From NCBI GenBank assembly GCA_947591155.1, contig CANQDA010000007.1, forward strand, positions 51,292 to 115,291: DNA of 64,000 bases, read 5' to 3'. Source of the DNA: an uncultured Lachnospiraceae bacterium. Lineage in GTDB: Bacteria > Bacillota > Clostridia > Lachnospirales > Lachnospiraceae. The position numbers and the translations under genes are program-made. A model generated the notes under the pieces. It was not told the DNA's origin and did not search any database. It worked only from the letters and a program-made list of their open reading frames with translations. This document shows, one piece after another, positions 63,576 to 64,000 of this stretch (positions within the stretch are counted from its first letter, which is position 1; each line of letters opens with the position of its first letter).

Positions 63576-64000
63576 ATGGCAGTTTACAACCCGAAATCAC
63601 TGAAAGCAGAAGAATTCATCAACCATGAGGAAATTCTCGAGACGATCGAGTATGCGGAGAAGAACAAGAACAACGTCGAGCTGATCGATCAGATCCTCGC
63701 GAAAGCGCGGCCGCAGAAGACGGCGACCGGGACGGTCTGTCAGGGTCTGACGCACCGGGAGGCATCCGTGCTTCTGGCGTGCGACATCCCGGAGAAGGTT
63801 GAGGAGATGTATCAGATCGCGAAGGAGATCAAGCTGGCGTTCTACGGAAACCGCATCGTGATGTTCGCGCCGCTGTACCTGTCGAACTACTGTGTGAATG
63901 GTTGTCTTTACTGTCCGTACCACCTGAAGAACAAGCACATCGCGCGCAAGAAGCTGACGCAGGAGGAAGTGCGTCAGGAGGTGATCGCGCTGCAGGATAT
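63576..64000 (+). CDS. hydG: [FeFe]-hydrogenase maturase HydG (3' truncated by window end)
   Basis: About 141 residues visible; the frame is open at the window edge. AGAGGT precedes the ATG. The radical-SAM motif CVNGCLYC (Cys106, Cys110, Cys113) and following PYHLKNKHIARKKL fit HydG, a tyrosine lyase that makes the CO and CN ligands of the H-cluster. Together with hydE it shows that the organism makes an active [FeFe]-hydrogenase, as expected for a fermentative Clostridia. About 470 residues are expected in full. Confidence 0.92.
   Translation, partial: MAVYNPKSLKAEEFINHEEILETIEYAEKNKNNVELIDQILAKARPQKTATGTVCQGLTHREASVLLACDIPEKVEEMYQIAKEIKLAFYGNRIVMFAPLYLSNYCVNGCLYCPYHLKNKHIARKKLTQEEVRQEVIALQD

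Noticed and set aside
1..64000. Prophage, transposon or integrative element
   Set aside because: No integrase, transposase, phage structural genes or tRNA-flanked direct repeats were seen.

Overview
The window looks like chromosome of a strictly anaerobic, moderately GC-rich Gram-positive Clostridia, most likely a Lachnospiraceae-type gut bacterium. The evidence is: FctA/Cna-B surface proteins with a VKTGD-type sorting signal, a large SRP RNA with an Alu domain, strong AGGAGG ribosome binding sites, peroxide defence by rubrerythrin and reverse rubrerythrin with a PerR-type regulator, and [FeFe]-hydrogenase maturases HydE/HydG. No prophage, insertion sequence or CRISPR array is visible. The species cannot be told from the sequence.

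Layout. 1-7.3 kb: the C-terminal 2,400 residues of a giant cell-wall-anchored adhesin/pilin-like protein. 7.4-12.7 kb: a leftward seven-gene type IV pilus-like operon (transglutaminase-fold lipoprotein, GspF/PilC platform, four small membrane/pseudopilin-like proteins, PilT-like ATPase). 12.85-14.1 kb: divergent from it, a cyclic-di-GMP-I riboswitch with a terminator leads into a secreted ATLF/PPEP-like zinc metalloprotease. 14.2-24 kb: YesL-family protein, a long-form IleS, glycogen phosphorylase, a phosphoesterase and an odd ParB-like/BMP fusion. 24-27.2 kb: degenerate M23 protein, GIY-YIG protein, and a peroxide-stress group (desulforedoxin-like protein, reverse rubrerythrin, PerR). 27.3-32.2 kb: secreted Ig-like surface protein, thioredoxin reductase, SH3-NlpC/P60 hydrolase. 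32.4-38.8 kb: XpaC-TelA with a 39-residue membrane peptide, small metallopeptidase, aspartate aminotransferase-like enzyme, zinc-ribbon membrane protein. 38.9-43.9 kb: polar amino-acid ABC transporter and two CobW/G3E GTPases, one with a long His-rich metal-binding insert. 44.2-50.2 kb: two D-2-hydroxyacid dehydrogenases, tRNA-Ser(CGA), tadA, SRP RNA, rubrerythrin and a rubredoxin-glutamate-synthase-like protein. 50.3-58.5 kb: class A PBP, PepSY protein, YigZ, MurI, DUF1934, small membrane proteins and a YafQ-type toxin-antitoxin pair. 58.9-64 kb: secreted trigger-factor-like foldase, DMT exporter, patatin-like protein, HydE and the start of HydG.

The most interesting block is the first 14 kb. 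A giant sortase-type adhesin, a reduced type IV pilus-like machine and a c-di-GMP-riboswitch-controlled secreted metalloprotease lie side by side. The layout resembles the Clostridioides difficile arrangement in which c-di-GMP represses the Pro-Pro endopeptidase PPEP-1 that sheds sortase-anchored adhesins. Here the 3' end of the aptamer can pair with the 5' arm of the terminator, which predicts an OFF switch. Several intergenic regions also carry a recurring hairpin-rich repeat bounded by GAGCCGTGC/GCACGGCTC that has no gene-level explanation.
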